Assembly (NCBI RefSeq): GCF_004302915.1
Contig: NZ_QQBI01000007.1
Coordinates: 1-64,000, forward strand
DNA from: Komagataeibacter xylinus
Lineage (GTDB): Bacteria > Pseudomonadota > Alphaproteobacteria > Acetobacterales > Acetobacteraceae
DNA: 64,000 nucleotides
Reading direction: 5' to 3'
Part shown: positions 1-9,012 of the stretch, one piece after another
Layout: every line of letters begins with the position of its first letter
How positions within the stretch are numbered: position 1 is the first letter of the stretch
Position numbers and translations under genes: made by a program
Notes under the pieces: model-generated
The model's database searches: none
Told to the model about the DNA's origin: nothing
The model's input: only the letters and a program-made list of their open reading frames with translations

Positions 1-25
1 CTCAATGGCTGATCACCATATCCGT

Positions 26-72
26 GCTGGGGAATTTTCCGACAGCACATGTGGGGAATTTTGAAACAGCAT
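26..72. mobile_element. Probable IS21-family terminal repeats
   Basis: Two copies of a motif with core GGGGAATTTTNNNACAGCA lie 24 bases apart (29-47 and 53-71). Read on the minus strand they give TGCTGTNNNAAAATTCCCCA twice. Tandem internal repeats of this type are typical of transposase-binding ends of IS21-family elements. The stop codon of the adjacent recombinase falls at the edge of the outer copy, so the element end appears to have truncated that gene. The body of the element would lie to the left of base 1 and cannot be seen, so the family assignment is inference. Confidence 0.5.
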
Positions 73-834
73 TTACAGCTTGCCGGTGTCGGGATCCTTG
101 ATGAAGCGCTGGCGGTTCCACACCAGCCTGCCCACGTACATCTCGTTGTTGAGAATACCGGTGCCGCGTAGCCGGTTGCCATTGATGGTCGAGAAGCCCC
201 ACGCTCCACTGCCCGGTGCGGAGATGCCTTCGTCGTTGAGACGGAAGGCGATCGCGCGCGGTCCCAGTCCGGCCGCGAAGTCGCGGAAGATGCGACGGAC
301 AACGTCCGCCTCATGCGGATTGATGGTCCGGTCGCCCCGGATCGGCTCCCCATTGGCGTCGAGCCTGCGCACGACATCATAGCCGTAGGCGTTGCCGCCG
401 CCGGACTTGCCCTGCTCGACCCGGCCGCGCAGGCCGCGATGGGTCTTCTCGGCCAGGTCTTTCAGGAAGAGGGCGTTCATTGTGCCCTTGAGGCCGACAT
501 GGAGGTGGGAGACTTCGCCCTCGGAAAGGGTGACGATCCGCACGCCGGCATAGTTCATGCGCTTGAACACGCCGGCGATGTCCTCCTGGTCTCGGGACAG
601 GCGATCCATCGCCTCGGCCAGCACAATCTGGAACCGTCCGCGCTGTGCGTCGGCGATCAGCGCCTGGATGCCGGGCCGCATCAGGGAGGCGCCCGAGATG
701 GCGTGGTCGGTGTATTCCTCGACGATGGTCCAGCCCTGTTTCTCCGCGTGGGTGCGGCAGACGCGAAGCTGGTCGGCGATCGAGGCGTCGCGCTGGTTGT
801 CGGACGAATAGCGGGCGTAGAGCGCGACCTTCAT
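73..834 (-). CDS. Serine recombinase, C-terminally truncated
   Basis: This 253-residue protein starts with a resolvase domain; the YARYSSDNQRDAS motif holds the likely nucleophile Ser10. It then has a Recombinase domain from about residue 150. Large serine recombinases cut and rejoin DNA at attachment sites through a covalent 5'-phosphoserine link and normally run to about 500 residues or more, with a zinc ribbon and coiled coil. Here the reading frame stops right after the DPDTGK segment, where IS21-like terminal repeats begin, so the DNA-binding C-terminus is missing. It is probably inactive. It follows a small gene by 13 bases, an arrangement common for phage or element recombinases. Confidence 0.85.
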   Translation of the reverse strand: MKVALYARYSSDNQRDASIADQLRVCRTHAEKQGWTIVEEYTDHAISGASLMRPGIQALIADAQRGRFQIVLAEAMDRLSRDQEDIAGVFKRMNYAGVRIVTLSEGEVSHLHVGLKGTMNALFLKDLAEKTHRGLRGRVEQGKSGGGNAYGYDVVRRLDANGEPIRGDRTINPHEADVVRRIFRDFAAGLGPRAIAFRLNDEGISAPGSGAWGFSTINGNRLRGTGILNNEMYVGRLVWNRQRFIKDPDTGKL

Positions 835-847
835 GACGAGCTTTCCC

Positions 848-1036
848 TTACGGTCTGGAGCGGCGGCGCTGCTCCTGTTGCTGCGACCGGAACCAGTCCC
901 GTGCCGCGCGGCGTGCTATCAGGCGGACCAGCGCCACAAGACGCGGGTCGGGGGCACTGGGGTGCAGGACAAGCCGCAACTCCGGCTCGGGCGGCCGATA
1001 TACCGGGGCAATGGACTGGCTGGATCTGTCCGTCAT
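848..1036 (-). CDS. Small basic protein upstream of recombinase
   Basis: A 62-residue reading frame that begins MTDRSSQSIAPVYRPPEPEL and ends in an Arg/Gln-rich tail (residues about 40-62, RLIARRAARDWFRSQQQEQ). Short proteins with the RLIARxAAR pattern are often found just before serine recombinases in alphaproteobacterial elements, and the 13-base gap to the recombinase suggests co-transcription. I chose the internal ATG over the one 42 bases upstream because the upstream part looks like non-coding sequence. Function is unknown. Confidence 0.55.
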   Translation of the reverse strand: MTDRSSQSIAPVYRPPEPELRLVLHPSAPDPRLVALVRLIARRAARDWFRSQQQEQRRRSRP

Positions 1037-1281
1037 CGTCGCTCTCTTCCGACCGCAAGGCAAGGAAAACAGACACACGATCCGGACAGATGACTGTTAT
1101 TTCAATGGAAATCCGTAATATGGAAAGTCGCGCTTGTGCGTGTTCCAGCGTAAGGAATCGTAGTTATGGGTAGTCCCGGATAGATGCGCGTCGTACAAAT
1201 ACTGGCGTATGACGGGGCAAAAGAAGGCTGATCACGACAGGCAGACGGTCGCCCTCTTTCGTGGCCAGCTCTCGACAAGCG

Positions 1282-2151
1282 TCAGGCGAGATTGTTTTTT
1301 CTGGCGTTCTGTATGTCCGTTACGCCGTAGTGTTGCCGGATCAGATCGCCCAGTCCGGTAGCCGCGCGACTGAGCGGTCCCGCCCGCGAGTGGAGCACCA
1401 GATCGACTGAACCGGGAGACGGCAATGTCTGGTTCACGATACCCGGAACAAGACCTTCTGTCAGATCCTCAGCGAGGGGTGATACTCCCAGTCCGGCATT
1501 AATCGCAGCCAGAACGCCCGCGAGTGAGGGACTCACGTAGGCGATTGTCCAGGGAATCCCTGCTTTTTCAAGCGCCCTGATGGCGCGCTCACGATAGATG
1601 CAGGGCTCCGGAAATACGACCAGGGGCACTGTCCCGGTTGCGGATGCCCGTCCCGCCCAGACTACGACCCGTCTGGCAAGAATTTCACCTCCAGCGGGCC
1701 GCTCCTGCTTGGTCAGCACATGGTCAAGACGCTGGACATCCAGAGCCGACAGGAGATGGTCGCGGTTACCGACCTCGACCTCAAGGCGCGCGTCGGGATG
1801 ATCTCGAGCGAAGTCTGCGAGCAGATGTGTGAAGCCACGGCCGCTGGCGAAATCGTCAGGCAGTCCGATCCGCACGGCTCCTGTAAGGGATGTCCCGGCC
1901 AGACGTAACCGGGCCTCCTGGTCCAGCCGCAGGATCTCACGCGCATAACCGATGAGTTCGCGTCCCTGAAGCGTTAGAGCGACAGATCCACCGCGATCGC
2001 GTTCCATAAGCCGGTGGCCAGCCTGTTCTTCCAGACGCTTGATATGACCGCTGATTGTCGACTGGGTGGCATTGAGATGCCGTGCGGCTTCCGTGAAACC
2101 ACCGGTGTCGATAACGGTCAGAAAGCTGCGAAGGCAGATCGGCGAGAACAT
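1282..2151 (-). CDS. LysR-family transcriptional regulator
   Basis: The 289-residue protein has an N-terminal winged helix-turn-helix (residues about 3-60, with FTEAARHLNATQSTISGHIK) followed by a substrate-binding domain. LysR proteins usually regulate a divergently transcribed neighbour, here the epoxide-hydrolase-like gene starting at 2245. The chosen start (MFSPICLRSF) places the helix-turn-helix at its usual position; a longer frame to 2223 would add an AT-rich leader lacking family features. The intergenic region is AT-rich and probably holds both promoters. The ligand cannot be told from sequence. Confidence 0.88.
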   Translation of the reverse strand: MFSPICLRSFLTVIDTGGFTEAARHLNATQSTISGHIKRLEEQAGHRLMERDRGGSVALTLQGRELIGYAREILRLDQEARLRLAGTSLTGAVRIGLPDDFASGRGFTHLLADFARDHPDARLEVEVGNRDHLLSALDVQRLDHVLTKQERPAGGEILARRVVVWAGRASATGTVPLVVFPEPCIYRERAIRALEKAGIPWTIAYVSPSLAGVLAAINAGLGVSPLAEDLTEGLVPGIVNQTLPSPGSVDLVLHSRAGPLSRAATGLGDLIRQHYGVTDIQNARKNNLA

Positions 2152-2244
2152 GACTTCTCTTATCTTAAAATACAATATGATGTGATTATATATCTGTTTC
2201 TGAATTAAGATGAAAGCGCGCATAGCAGGAGCGGAGGTACGCTC

Positions 2245-3138
2245 ATGCAGGACATAACGATCACAACATCCCAGCTCGACATTGCGTGTCGAATATCAGG
2301 ACCGGAAGACGGGTTTCCCGTGATCCTGCTTCATGGCTGGCCGGACGACGCGCTGACATGGAACCGGCTTCTGCCGGATTTGCATGCCGCCGGTTTCCGG
2401 ACCTATGTGCCCTGGTTGCGCGGCTGCGGCCCGACGCGCTTCCGGGAAGCAGATATCCCCCGAAATGGGCAGCTTGTGGCTCTCGCCCAGGATATGCTCG
2501 AAATGGCAGAGGTCGTGGGGCTTTCCCGTTTCAGCGTCATTGGACATGACTGGGGCGCACGAACTGCTTACATTGCTGCTGTTCTGGCTCCTGACCGGAT
2601 AGCAGGGTGCGTGGCCCTGTCCGTGGGGTGGGGAACGAATGATGCGGGTCAGGCAATGTCTTATCGCCAGATGCAGAATTACTGGTATCACTGGCTTATG
2701 GGACTTGATCGCGGCGCCGGGCTCATCCGAAACGATCGCCAGCGCTTCATGCGCTACATCTGGTCGATCTGGAACCCGGCATGGAAAATCCCCGAAGACG
2801 AATTCGCAGCGACGGCTCAGGCATTTGAAAATCCCGACTGGGCAGAAATCACACTGCATTCCTATCGCGTGCGCTGGGGGCTGGCAGAGCGTTTCCAGGC
2901 GTTCGAAGACCTTGAAAAACGCGTTGTTACCGACCCGATCATTCATGTGCCCACACTCGTAATCCATGGAGGTGAGGATCCATGTAATGACCCGGAAACA
3001 TCAGCCGGTAAGGACCATCTGTTCACAGGCCGTTATGAGAGGCATGTTCTGACTGGAATTGGCCATTTCCCACAGCGTCAGAGCGTATCCTCGTTAACGG
3101 AGCTGATAATTCCTTTTCTTTTTCGAAACAGAGGCTGA
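2245..3138 (+). CDS. Alpha/beta hydrolase, epoxide hydrolase-like
   Basis: This 297-residue cytoplasmic enzyme has the alpha/beta-hydrolase fold. The oxyanion motif HGWPD is at residues 30-34, the nucleophile elbow GHDWG at 100-104 with Asp102, a candidate acid at Asp245, and the catalytic His at 274 (GIGHF). An aspartate nucleophile in GHDWG is characteristic of soluble epoxide hydrolases and haloalkane dehalogenases rather than esterases. A ribosome binding site GGAGG at 2233-2237 supports the start. It is divergent from the LysR gene, which probably controls it. Substrate unknown. Confidence 0.82.
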   Translation: MQDITITTSQLDIACRISGPEDGFPVILLHGWPDDALTWNRLLPDLHAAGFRTYVPWLRGCGPTRFREADIPRNGQLVALAQDMLEMAEVVGLSRFSVIGHDWGARTAYIAAVLAPDRIAGCVALSVGWGTNDAGQAMSYRQMQNYWYHWLMGLDRGAGLIRNDRQRFMRYIWSIWNPAWKIPEDEFAATAQAFENPDWAEITLHSYRVRWGLAERFQAFEDLEKRVVTDPIIHVPTLVIHGGEDPCNDPETSAGKDHLFTGRYERHVLTGIGHFPQRQSVSSLTELIIPFLFRNRG

Positions 3139-3171
3139 GGGCCAATCTGAATTGCAACATGCTGAGCCGGA

Positions 3172-5085
3172 TCAGGAAACGTGGATATGGCGGAGGGTCT
3201 GGCAGTGGGCACCCGCTAGTCCAGTGAAAGACGCTCCCGTCATGATAAGCTGAGCGCCTGCGTATTCCGGAGCCGCCAGTAACTCAATAAAGGGTTGGAC
3301 AATAAAATTCTCTTTATCCTCTATGGCTTCGCCGAGGAATTCGCCAGGCAGGTCAATGATTGACAAGCCAGGATAATGACAACCTGCTCTAGGCGACAAT
3401 GAAAGTAGGGCATAATGGTAAGCCATCATGAAGAAGAGCGAGTCTGTTCCACCAAGAGCCATCACCCAGCGGCGGTTACCCACCCTGAAGGCCACATCCC
3501 GGCGAGAGAGGTCGACACGAATGGCACTGTGGCGCCATGTGCCTGGGCGAAGCTTGTTGAGCGCATCGATATAGGCATTCATTCCATTTTCAAGTATGGC
3601 AGAGGCGGCGTTGAAATCGATTTTTTCCAAAGCCGCTTCTACCCTATCCTTGACAGGGGCAATGCGCTTTTCCAGCGCATCAATGCGAGCGTTCAGGTCG
3701 GTTTCCAGACCTAGCGCCGCCGCGATACGGTCCAGTTGACGCTGGCGCTCGCTAGACTGCCCCAAGGCTACATCAATCTCGCTGACTTGCGCTTGAACTA
3801 GAGCCGCTACTGTTTCACGTGCCGGAAGAAGTTCATTCTCGATTGTTCGTAGCGCTTCTTCATTGCGGGTGAGTTCCAGGTTATGGCGAGCAGTATCTCG
3901 GTTGATTACGTCAACCAGTTTGTTAGCTTCTTCGAGTTCACTGGACAGACGATTTCGTTCAAATTGCAGCCGAACACTGCCCATTCCTTCGATCACAGGA
4001 ACTGGCGGTAGGTGCTGGTGACAGAGGAAACACTCCCCGGTCGGGACACTTACGGGAGCAAGCGCCTGGTCGCAGGCTGGACAATGAGTAACTTTGAGAT
4101 CCGCCAAGATCGAGCCAGCGTCTTCCGCCCTTTCCATGCGTGCGAGTTCTTCAATGAGGTCAGCGCGATAGCGCGCGATATCTCGTGCACGTTCATTGAG
4201 GGCATCACGCTGTCTGGTCTGTAATTCCAATTGAATCGCAGTAGATGCGCGGTCTTTACTTAATTTTGCGACACGGATTTCTTCTTCTGGTGTGAGAGCC
4301 TGTTTCGCACCGCTTTCAAGAATTTTTACTCGCTGCGCACGTAGATTCGATATTTCTGCTAAGAGGTGCGTCTGGGCTGCCTGAACAGTTACTGCGGTAA
4401 CATCGACCGTGGCGTCTTTGTCGGAGAGTAGATCCCGGGCAAGCTCATTAAGTGTCTGCTTATATTGAGCGCGACGGGCTCTTAATCTTTCAACATCTAA
4501 CTTGAGTTTTACAAGTTCTCCGTAGTCAGGTGTGAAGATATGTTCTCCAAGGCCCAAAAATTCGAGCAGGCAAGCATGGAATTCCGCATCTGGTTGTTGG
4601 TCTACTAGCGAACTCCAAAAACGCTGCTGGCGGTAGATATGCCGCAGCAACATACGGAAACTCAACTCTGGCCAAGTTTGACCGGACATTGGATTACCTT
4701 TGGGGAAATGCAATAAAGGAATTTCGAGCTGATTAAGTAACCAATGTTGGAAACTCTTTGCTAGCATTGCCTGGCCTTCGACGTAGACCTTTCCCTTTCC
4801 GCCAGCTTCGCGCCAACGTCGTTCAATGTGAAACGTATCGTCTCCAATGAGCAAGTCAGCTGCTGCACTGTCATATTTGTCGGCAAGACCGGTTTCCTCG
4901 GCACCTTCATAGGGATTATTCCCGGTATCGCCGAGCAAGAAATCGAGCGTCTGAAGCCATTTGGTTTTGCCTGTATTGGGCCTCCCTACAAGCAAGCAGA
5001 CACCAGGCTCAAAATGGAGTGTTTCGACGCTGCCCAAGGCTAGACGTCGTTCAAGCTTGGAGATGGAGAGAAGCGGTTTGGTCAT
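3172..5085 (-). CDS. SMC/Rad50-like DUF3732 ATPase of an ABC-three-component system
   Basis: The 637-residue protein has a Walker A motif GRPNTGKT at 34-41, long coiled-coil arms (about 190-330 and 365-480), a zinc ribbon between them with Cys335, Cys338, Cys352 and Cys355, a signature-like segment ALGGTDSLFF at 543-552, and Walker B LSIIDLPGEF at 574-583. This is the layout of a Rad50/SMC-type ABC ATPase and matches the DUF3732 family. It is the last gene of a three-gene operon and starts one base after the middle component stops. By analogy with Lamassu LmuB it should sense foreign DNA ends or structures and license the nuclease; this role is inferred. Confidence 0.85.
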   Translation of the reverse strand: MTKPLLSISKLERRLALGSVETLHFEPGVCLLVGRPNTGKTKWLQTLDFLLGDTGNNPYEGAEETGLADKYDSAAADLLIGDDTFHIERRWREAGGKGKVYVEGQAMLAKSFQHWLLNQLEIPLLHFPKGNPMSGQTWPELSFRMLLRHIYRQQRFWSSLVDQQPDAEFHACLLEFLGLGEHIFTPDYGELVKLKLDVERLRARRAQYKQTLNELARDLLSDKDATVDVTAVTVQAAQTHLLAEISNLRAQRVKILESGAKQALTPEEEIRVAKLSKDRASTAIQLELQTRQRDALNERARDIARYRADLIEELARMERAEDAGSILADLKVTHCPACDQALAPVSVPTGECFLCHQHLPPVPVIEGMGSVRLQFERNRLSSELEEANKLVDVINRDTARHNLELTRNEEALRTIENELLPARETVAALVQAQVSEIDVALGQSSERQRQLDRIAAALGLETDLNARIDALEKRIAPVKDRVEAALEKIDFNAASAILENGMNAYIDALNKLRPGTWRHSAIRVDLSRRDVAFRVGNRRWVMALGGTDSLFFMMAYHYALLSLSPRAGCHYPGLSIIDLPGEFLGEAIEDKENFIVQPFIELLAAPEYAGAQLIMTGASFTGLAGAHCQTLRHIHVS

Positions 5086-5086
5086 G

Positions 5087-5641
5087 TCAGATTACCTTAC
5101 CCATTTCCTTACGTCCCACTTCTGCATCAAATAGGCGATAAATGAGATCTTTGAGATACGTTCCGTTCTTACGGCCGAAAACTGACTTAATCTGCTTCAT
5201 CCGAGCGACTATCGGCGCGAAGGAAGATTTTTTGGTTAGTAATTTAGCACGTTCACGACCAACATTAGTCAGTGAAATATTATAGGATCTTCCCTTTTTG
5301 ATGACCGTGATTAATCCTCTTGCTTCAAGATTAGCCAATACATGGTAGTAACGTTTGTCCCATGGACCATAATGATGACGCACCATTGAGGCTTCTACAG
5401 CGTCTTCTTTAGAGGATTGCGGTGCGACACTCCCCTCTTCGGCAGCGCGCGCGACCTCAAAGAAATCCGGATAACGCGTGAAGAAATCGAGCTTGGCCAT
5501 CTTGGTAAGACCTTCGATACGTCCAGCTGTTCCGCAGACTTCCATGAGCAGCATGAGCCGGGCGGCGTGGAACTCGAGAATATCGTCAGCGGAGAGCGGC
5601 AGGCTTGCAGGCTGAGAGCCGAGACTATGTATAGACTTCAT
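5087..5641 (-). CDS. ABC-three-component middle component, winged-helix protein
   Basis: This 184-residue protein sits between the nuclease and the ATPase, overlapping the nuclease stop by four bases (ATGA) and ending one base before the ATPase start. It has a helical N-terminus (residues 20-60) and a winged-helix-like part with WDKRYYHVLANLEARGLI and a basic wing (about 115-150). Small linker proteins at this place are called middle components in ABC-3C systems and LmuC in Lamassu. It probably bridges ATPase and effector. There is no catalytic motif. Confidence 0.75.
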   Translation of the reverse strand: MKSIHSLGSQPASLPLSADDILEFHAARLMLLMEVCGTAGRIEGLTKMAKLDFFTRYPDFFEVARAAEEGSVAPQSSKEDAVEASMVRHHYGPWDKRYYHVLANLEARGLITVIKKGRSYNISLTNVGRERAKLLTKKSSFAPIVARMKQIKSVFGRKNGTYLKDLIYRLFDAEVGRKEMGKVI

Positions 5642-6795
5642 GGTGCAGGCCGTTCGAAGCGAAGCAAACAGCGATCTGTGATGTCGTACAGGCAGCCTTT
5701 TAGAAAAACTGCGATATCGTTACCGTCAGAAGACGGTGCGATTTCCGTCATGCGCTTGAGACAAGCAGCATGAAATGCCTGCCCGCTCAGTTGCAACTCC
5801 CCTGCCATAAACTCTGCGCGCAGAGATATGACCTCGGATTTTACCTGACGCTGCAGTTGGTACATGCGATCCGGCTCCATATAGCGGGGCGATCGAACCT
5901 CAGTTGCATAGTCTCGCCGTAGTTCGAGGGCGAGCGAAACCATGTCCTCTGGCAGATTAACCGCGCGCATCTTGGCTGCAAGTTGTCCCCCTGCACTGAC
6001 GACGTGAGTCGCTTGTAACTCACCTAGGCGTCGCGCCCACCAATCGCAAACGTCGGCGCGCGAAATAATTTTCTTCGCTCTATCAGGAATCCATTTGGCA
6101 TCGCCAGCGGCCTTGACCCAAGCGCGCAATTCGTCCAGCAGTCCTTCAAGTTGTTCGAGTAGCAATGGTATACCGGCCGCATTACAGAGGGCAAAAAGCC
6201 GGCGCAGATTGTCGTTGTGTGCTGTTACTAGATCGTTACGAACGTCCCAGTAGCAGTGATCAACCCAAAAGCGGCAGTCGTTGCCTTTCGGCGACGTTAG
6301 TTTCGGAAACTTGGTTTCGAGATACGTGTAGACTACCTTAATTTTTTCAGAAGCGAGGGTGCGTCCCTCTGAACTACAGGTGTAGGTTAAAGGTACGAGA
6401 TCGTTATTTACCTGTCTAATGGTAATAATTCTAAAATTGCTAGATTCTTTGTGGCGATCTCGACCGAGAGATGCTTCAAATATTGAATCACTATTCTTTG
6501 TTTTCTTTTGGCATAGCTTTGATAAAGACCAAAGTTGATCCTGCTCGCTGCCTTTGACTTGTACGTATTCCGCCTCCTCTTCGTCTTGCTTGGACCAAAG
6601 GAGGACAAGGTCATCGTGTGTTTCGCAATGGACCCGAAGCAGGCTGGCATTCTCAAGCATTGTGATGAGAAATCCGGCTGCAATTTCATCTTGGTAGTTG
6701 AAGCCTTTACGCGCCTCTGGTCCACCTTCTTCGATCGGAGCGACATCACCGACCGAAGGCCAGCTGAGGGGCGTCGCTTCTTTGTCACTATCCAT
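5638..6795 (-). CDS. Cap4/DUF4297-type dsDNA nuclease effector
   Basis: The 385-residue protein carries an N-terminal PD-(D/E)XK-like nuclease domain: GFNYQ at 31-35, an acidic motif ETHDDL at 59-64, and EYVQVK at 76-81 giving the QxK core. The GFxYQ...VQVK pattern is that of DUF4297 (Cap4) nucleases. The rest is helical and may contact the ATPase complex. It is the first gene of the operon, and a TTGACA box (minus strand, 6830-6835) lies upstream with no clear -10. Family knowledge says such effectors degrade DNA non-specifically when triggered, aborting phage growth or removing plasmids. Activity here is inferred. Confidence 0.8.
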   Translation of the reverse strand: MDSDKEATPLSWPSVGDVAPIEEGGPEARKGFNYQDEIAAGFLITMLENASLLRVHCETHDDLVLLWSKQDEEEAEYVQVKGSEQDQLWSLSKLCQKKTKNSDSIFEASLGRDRHKESSNFRIITIRQVNNDLVPLTYTCSSEGRTLASEKIKVVYTYLETKFPKLTSPKGNDCRFWVDHCYWDVRNDLVTAHNDNLRRLFALCNAAGIPLLLEQLEGLLDELRAWVKAAGDAKWIPDRAKKIISRADVCDWWARRLGELQATHVVSAGGQLAAKMRAVNLPEDMVSLALELRRDYATEVRSPRYMEPDRMYQLQRQVKSEVISLRAEFMAGELQLSGQAFHAACLKRMTEIAPSSDGNDIAVFLKGCLYDITDRCLLRFERPAP

Positions 6796-7067
6796 CGAAA
6801 GCCGTTCTCAGACTAACGGGGACGTCCAGTGTCAAATCCCAAAAAATAATTGCTGGCTCCCCTCAATCCTTTAAAACCGTAGCATGGCTGGAATGCCTGC
6901 TTTTGGGAAGATGATTTGAGTCTCTGAGCGGCTTACGTGTGCGAATGGCAGGCATGAATGTCGATTATATGAATGGCTAATCTCTTATATGTGCTGCTCG
7001 AAAATTGCCCTCGCTGCTTTCCTCCTGAATGGATGCTCAAATGTAATAAGGCTATGTCTGTCAGGTA

Positions 7068-7931
7068 CTATTGAGCCTGTTGTATGATCCAGCTTTTTAG
7101 AATCTCGATGTGCATCGTCACTTCCGTCCCTATGGGCTGGATCAGCCCATAGGATGTCCCGTCAACGCCGAATCCAGCAGGCGCCAGCAGCCGTCCATTC
7201 GTAACATCGCCTGTCGCGATGATCTGGGGTGACAGTGCGACACCTAGGCCGCTGGCGGCAGCCTCTAACATCAGGAAATGATGGTCGTAGAGACGGATGT
7301 CGTGTGGCGCTGGGGTGTCGGGCCGGGTGGCCAGCCATTTCTGCCATGCCTCGGGGCGGGTCCGCGAGCCGAGCGCCAGATAATCTCCAGCCTTGAAACG
7401 TTCCACCATATCAGGCCGCATGACTGGGCCGACTGCCTCTGCCGTAAGCTTCGTTACGGTCCAGTCCGGATCCATCGGAAAGTCAAGCCGTCGGATTGCT
7501 AAGGTGATGCGTTCCCGCTCGAAATCCAGTGGGCCACCACCGGTCGAGAGATGCACGTCGATGCCGGGGTGACGATCCTGAAAATCCGAGAGGCGTGGAA
7601 TCAGCCAGCACATCGCCAGCGAACGTTCGCAGGAAAGTACGATCGGTCGGGCGGCGAGAGGCGACCTGATCTCGGCGAGCGCTGTCGATATTCCCTTCAG
7701 TGCATCGCTCGTGGCCAGCGCCAGGCGTTCACCATCCCGGGTCGGTCGCACGCCACGGCCCTCAGGTTCCAGCAATTGCAATTTCAAATCGGCAGCCAGT
7801 TTGGACACCCGGCGGCTGATCGCTCCATGCGTGAGAGCCAGCTCCACGGCAGCTGCTCGCACGGAACCGAGGCGCGTTACCGCTTCGAACGCACGCAGAT
7901 CGTCCAGAGACGGGATGTCGGATCGCTTCAT
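7068..7931 (-). CDS. LysR-family regulator (GcvA-like)
   Basis: A 287-residue LysR protein with its winged helix-turn-helix at residues 8-65 (LRAFEAVTRLGSVRAAAVEL, then HGAISRRVSKL) and a substrate-binding domain resembling the GcvA subgroup. It is divergent from the PdxA-family gene at 8008, with only 76 bases between the starts, so it most likely controls that two-gene operon. The stop lies 272 bases from the nuclease gene start, and that spacer shows no gene. Confidence 0.87.
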   Translation of the reverse strand: MKRSDIPSLDDLRAFEAVTRLGSVRAAAVELALTHGAISRRVSKLAADLKLQLLEPEGRGVRPTRDGERLALATSDALKGISTALAEIRSPLAARPIVLSCERSLAMCWLIPRLSDFQDRHPGIDVHLSTGGGPLDFERERITLAIRRLDFPMDPDWTVTKLTAEAVGPVMRPDMVERFKAGDYLALGSRTRPEAWQKWLATRPDTPAPHDIRLYDHHFLMLEAAASGLGVALSPQIIATGDVTNGRLLAPAGFGVDGTSYGLIQPIGTEVTMHIEILKSWIIQQAQ

Positions 7932-8007
7932 TGGTCAGTTTTTATCACCAGAACAGGTCAGTTCATATCGATTTTCTGTGGATCTTGTTCCGTATATTGT
8001 CATCATC

Positions 8008-9012
8008 ATGAGTGAAACACCTTCCTTCAATCACCAGCCGTTGGCGGTCACGATGGGCGATCCCGCCGGGATCGGACCGGAAATCGTGGCCCGGATGTTT
8101 CTACGGCGACCGGCGCAACGGCGCTGGATCGTCGTCGGCGATCCTCTGGTGATGCGTGATGCGTTGGCCGGGCTCGATCCAGCGGCGCACGTGCGCCGGA
8201 TCACAACATTGGCCGAAGCCCGCTTCGACGACGACGTGCTGCACGTCCTGGCGTCGTCGGCGTGTGCGTCCCTGCCGCCCGTGGGTCAGATCACCGTCGA
8301 AAGTGGCCGCGCCGCCTATGCGGCGATCCTTTTGGCGGTCCAATTGGCGAAGAGGGGGACAGTAGGCGGCATCGTCACCGCACCGATCCACAAGGAAGCG
8401 CTCGCTGCCGCTGGGCTGCACTACCCCGGCCATACGGAAATTCTCGCCGAACAGGCCGACGGTGCGACTGTCGCCATGATGCTGGCGAACGAGGATATCC
8501 GCGTCGTGCTGGTGACCATCCATTGTTCGCTGCAAGACGCAATCCGGCGTGCCGATTTCCCTGCGCAGATGGCGGCGATCCGCCTGGCCCACGCTGGTGC
8601 GCGGGCTCTGGGCATAGAACGGCCGCGTGTCGCAGTGGCCGGTCTCAATCCCCATGCCGGAGAAGGTGGCCTGTTCGGTCATGAGGAAGCCCGCATCATC
8701 GCGCCCGCCATTGCGCTGGCGCAGAGTGAAGGCATCGATGCGTCCGGTCCGTGGCCGGGCGACACCGTGTTCATGCAGGCGCGCGAAAGGCGCTTCGATG
8801 TCGTGGTCGCGCAATATCATGATCAGGGGCTGATCCCGGTGAAATATATGGGTCTGGCACAAGGGGTGAACATCACGCTCGGCCTGCCGTTTGTGCGCAC
8901 AAGCCCCGACCACGGCACTGCTTTTGACATCGCGGGGCGCGGTATCGCCGATCCCTCCAGTCTGGAGACCGCCTTTGATTATGCCCTTCGCCTTACCGGA
9001 GCCACAGTATGA
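8008..9012 (+). CDS. PdxA-family 4-hydroxythreonine-4-phosphate dehydrogenase
   Basis: The 334-residue protein shows the family motifs VTMGDPAGIGPEI near the N-terminus, YPGHTEIL, GPWPGDTVF, the metal-binding YHDQGLIPVKYM and TSPDHGTAFDIAG near the end. PdxA oxidises 4-phosphohydroxy-threonine in vitamin B6 synthesis, whereas PdxA2 paralogues act on 4-phospho-D-threonate or D-erythronate from sugar acids. The LysR neighbour and mobile context favour a catabolic PdxA2 role, but the usual DUF1537 kinase partner is missing. The ATG at 8008 was chosen because the upstream open frame overlaps the divergent LysR gene. Confidence 0.88.
   Translation: MSETPSFNHQPLAVTMGDPAGIGPEIVARMFLRRPAQRRWIVVGDPLVMRDALAGLDPAAHVRRITTLAEARFDDDVLHVLASSACASLPPVGQITVESGRAAYAAILLAVQLAKRGTVGGIVTAPIHKEALAAAGLHYPGHTEILAEQADGATVAMMLANEDIRVVLVTIHCSLQDAIRRADFPAQMAAIRLAHAGARALGIERPRVAVAGLNPHAGEGGLFGHEEARIIAPAIALAQSEGIDASGPWPGDTVFMQARERRFDVVVAQYHDQGLIPVKYMGLAQGVNITLGLPFVRTSPDHGTAFDIAGRGIADPSSLETAFDYALRLTGATV

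Noticed and set aside
2296-2967. 223-codon frame antisense to the epoxide hydrolase gene
   Set aside because: It lies wholly inside a well-supported gene on the other strand, and its protein has no family features.
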